Assembly: GCA_036171275.1 (NCBI GenBank)
Contig: JAVHQT010000021.1
Span: 1-55,615 of the forward strand
Direction: 5' to 3'
Length of the DNA: 55,615 nucleotides
Source: PALSA-1006 sp036171275
Lineage (GTDB): Bacteria; Pseudomonadota; Gammaproteobacteria; Burkholderiales; Gallionellaceae
Part shown: one piece after another, positions 54,253 through 55,615 of the stretch
Layout: every line of letters starts with the position of its first letter
Position numbering within the stretch: position 1 is the stretch's first letter
Notes under the pieces: model-generated
What the model saw: only the letters and a program-made list of their open reading frames with translations
The model's database searches: none
What the model was told of the DNA's origin: nothing
Made by a program: the position numbers and the translations under genes

Positions 54253-54333
54253 CTAGAAGAGATTCAAAATTTTGACGCCCATTTTTTCAAAATCAGCGAC
54301 ATTTCGCGTAACAACGGTCATGCCGTGAACTAC
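54253..54333 (-). pseudogene. Remnant of a VapC-type PIN toxin gene (C-terminal end only)
   Basis: On the minus strand the frame reads HGMTVVTRNVADFEKMGVKI then LNLF and stop at 54253-54255. This is the standard C-terminus of VapC/FitB toxins (…HGLTLVTRNVxDF…GVxxLNPF). A stop codon at 54334-54336 closes the frame upstream and no more of the gene is found, so only about 26 residues remain. It marks a lost toxin-antitoxin locus beside the nucleotidyltransferase gene. Confidence 0.75.
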
Positions 54334-54461
54334 CTATTATGAAGCCGCGCCAAATTTGCGCGCTTTTACGTCGCCGTCAACAACACAGGTCTCAAACCCA
54401 GATGAAGCGAAAATAATGATTATCTATTCATCCTTGACGACGGAGAATGCTGGATTACAAA

Positions 54462-54503
54462 ATTATCGGTAAAATTGACTGTATGCCAATATTTACCGAT
54501 AAT
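54462..54503 (+). promoter_or_regulatory. Promoter with inverted-repeat operator of the nucleotidyltransferase gene
   Basis: TTGACT (54475-54480), a 17-nt spacer and GATAAT (54498-54503) form a good sigma-70 promoter. A perfect 12-bp inverted repeat brackets it: ATTATCGGTAAA at 54462-54473 and TTTACCGATAAT at 54492-54503, the right arm covering the -10 box. This looks like a binding site for an autoregulator or for a regulator coded beyond the window. Confidence 0.7.
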
Positions 54504-54545
54504 CGCCGTCTTAGTAACCAGAAATAGCATGAAAGGTAATTTGAT

Positions 54546-55577
54546 ATGCGCCTATTTACCGAAGAAGATAATCGAATCATGGCCAATCTTGACCAAGTCT
54601 ATGAAGCGTTGAAAGAAGTTAATGCGACCAAGTTAAATATGCCTCGATATATGACCTGGAAAACCGTTTCTGACAGAAAATATTTATATCAAGATTCACC
54701 CGCCGGCGAGAAATCACTCGGCAAAGAATCGGAAAAAACAATTTCAATTTTTAATACATTTACGCAAAGAAAAAATGAATTGGCTTTACGCAGTGCCTCA
54801 ATGGAAAAACGCTTGAATTCTATTGCAGCTCAATATCGTGCTTTAAAACTGCCGATGACGATGAGGTTGCCCGCAAAAATATTACAAGAAATGGATGTGC
54901 GCGGATTGCTGGGGAATCAGTTTTTAGTGGTGGGTTCATTCGGATTCTCGGCTTACGAAATGGAAGCGGGATGCAGATTTATGGAAGGGGTGGAAGAAAC
55001 GGAAGACTTTGATATTTCTTGGCTAACATCCCCCTCTGCTTACCTGCCGCTTTCTGCCGCACCCACGATCGAAAAAAATGCGCTTTTTGATATCATTCAA
55101 TTAGCGGATAAATCCTTTGAAGTTTCAACTTTTTCAGCCCACAAATTAGTCAATAAAGATGCTTTTGAAATTGATGTACTGTGCTCACAAGGCGATCACT
55201 TTAAAGTTGAAGTCGCCGAGAAAAATACTATTTTTGGCGGAAGACTTGTCCCGCTTGAAATGGAAGGCCAGGAAATTTTACACTTTGGTAACCCATTGCG
55301 TCACATCGCCGTTGCCCGGGGCGGCGGCGTATCTCCTCTCGTGGTGCCCGACCCGCGCTGCATGGCACTGCATAAGTTTTGGCTGTCAAATCAACGTGAT
55401 AGAGCTGCAAAAAAGAAAAATAAAGATCAAATTCAAGCAAGCTTGCTATGGCAACAATGCCAAGATGGAAATATGTTGGCGTACCCTATCGATGAAGAAT
55501 TTCTATCGTCAATCCCCGAAAAGTGGCAGCAAATTTCAGAGAAGCTCAACGGTAATGGTGTGTTTGTCCGGTGGTAA
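54546..55577 (+). CDS. GSU2403-family nucleotidyltransferase-fold protein
   Basis: A 343-aa protein resembling the GSU2403/PF12281 nucleotidyltransferase-fold group. It has an N-terminal helical region with RYMTWKTVSDRKYLYQD and SLGKESEKT, then a nucleotidyltransferase-like core with LLGNQFLVVGSFGFSAYEME and the acidic motif TEDFDISW (about residues 157-164), then an all-alpha tail. Related folds include AbiEii-type toxins, but activity and target are unknown. The last 8 codons or so (GNGVFVRW and stop) lie in the ttcA-derived repeat, so the natural C-terminus may have been changed. It is more AT-rich than ttcA and sits beside a vapC remnant, pointing to transfer. Confidence 0.65.
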   Translation: MRLFTEEDNRIMANLDQVYEALKEVNATKLNMPRYMTWKTVSDRKYLYQDSPAGEKSLGKESEKTISIFNTFTQRKNELALRSASMEKRLNSIAAQYRALKLPMTMRLPAKILQEMDVRGLLGNQFLVVGSFGFSAYEMEAGCRFMEGVEETEDFDISWLTSPSAYLPLSAAPTIEKNALFDIIQLADKSFEVSTFSAHKLVNKDAFEIDVLCSQGDHFKVEVAEKNTIFGGRLVPLEMEGQEILHFGNPLRHIAVARGGGVSPLVVPDPRCMALHKFWLSNQRDRAAKKKNKDQIQASLLWQQCQDGNMLAYPIDEEFLSSIPEKWQQISEKLNGNGVFVRW

Positions 55578-55615
55578 AGATTCTTACACTTTGCTGGACA
55601 TTTTGCTGACCTTGC
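55549..55615 (+). repeat. Right copy of the 67-bp direct repeat (ttcA fragment at window end)
   Basis: Copies codons 43-65 of ttcA with one silent change; the last 55 bases are identical. The window ends inside it, so it may continue as a second, partial ttcA. The join to the nucleotidyltransferase gene falls at ACGGTAATGGT. Confidence 0.9.

Larger units (their letters stand above)
54001..54545. other. 545-bp spacer between ttcA and the nucleotidyltransferase gene
   Basis: Contains, left to right, palindromic repeat copy 6 (54049-54210), the vapC remnant (54253-54333, minus), a short unrecognised minus-strand frame (about 54337-54420), and the promoter/operator of the next gene (54462-54503). 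No intact gene is present. Confidence 0.6.

Noticed and set aside
54337..54420. 28-codon minus-strand frame ending in VKARKFGAAS next to the vapC remnant, as a possible antitoxin remnant
   Set aside because: It does not resemble any VapB C-terminus I know, and is too short to support a call.
1..55615. CRISPR arrays, insertion sequences with transposase, integrases, tRNA and rRNA genes
   Set aside because: I looked for regular repeat-spacer structure, DDE or tyrosine-recombinase motifs and cloverleaf/rRNA landmarks on both strands and found none.

Overview
The window looks like chromosomal DNA of a gammaproteobacterium of moderate, slightly AT-leaning composition. The evidence is gene content and order: pilC-pilD-coaE-zapD-yacG, a Nudix/ThiE fusion, glnD next to map, bioB divergent from comF, and dksA, aat, zapD and htpX. 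No methane- or sulfur-oxidation marker is present, so I do not name an order. I see no rRNA, tRNA, CRISPR array, transposase or integrase. Most of the window is housekeeping sequence with accessory DNA between genes, and the far right end is clearly accessory.

Layout: (1) 1-7.5 kb holds a terminator, a CorB-type CNNM/CBS membrane protein, the pilC-pilD-coaE-zapD-yacG run without pilB, then Nudix/ThiE and htpX on the minus strand. (2) 7.8-12.4 kb holds an outer-membrane barrel, a tight YceI-ABC ATPase-FtsX permease-LolA-like operon, and a ferritin-like metal hydrolase. (3) 12.7-14.6 kb holds bioB and comF, divergent. (4) 15.0-22.2 kb is a six-gene membrane complex resembling hydrogenase-4 (HyfB, C, E, F, G, I order). 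Its catalytic subunit has lost all four NiFe-ligand cysteines, while the small subunit keeps its 4Fe-4S ligands. It has a near-consensus promoter with a palindromic operator, and an intrinsic terminator. (5) 22.2-35.7 kb is a long minus-strand block: glnD, map, pgi, a DUF2934 protein, glgB, dksA, acs, an HD-GYP protein, a SemiSWEET and a DUF4384 protein. (6) 35.9-40.7 kb holds pth, two unrecognised membrane proteins, a ZIP metal transporter, aat and a carboxylesterase. (7) 40.8-47.2 kb is a signalling cluster: a small PAS protein overlapping a CZB-type chemoreceptor, then a large Cache/HAMP/PAS/GAF/PAS/GGDEF/EAL protein. (8) 47.3-54.0 kb holds sucA without sucB, tyrA, midA, a pteridine-reductase-like SDR and ttcA. 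(9) 54.0-55.6 kb holds a palindromic repeat, a vapC remnant, and a GSU2403-type nucleotidyltransferase gene with its own promoter/operator. It ends in a 67-bp near-perfect copy of an internal segment of ttcA.

Two dispersed repeat families run through the spacers. One is a long palindromic MITE/REP-like element with ends like GGAAACGCTG..TTAAAT and internal GTTCGCCCTGAGC/TCGAAGGG blocks; there are about six copies, several touching stop codons. The other is a short motif of about 30 bp with core TTGATTATATTGA, in at least nine copies at gene junctions, at the pgi 3' end and inside midA.

Functional links: the NiFe-less complex is probably a proton- or sodium-translocating redox module related to complex I. 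glnD, dksA, acs, pgi and glgB fit central nitrogen and carbon control and glycogen storage. HD-GYP, GGDEF/EAL and CZB-chemoreceptor genes point to c-di-GMP and taxis control of a piliated lifestyle.
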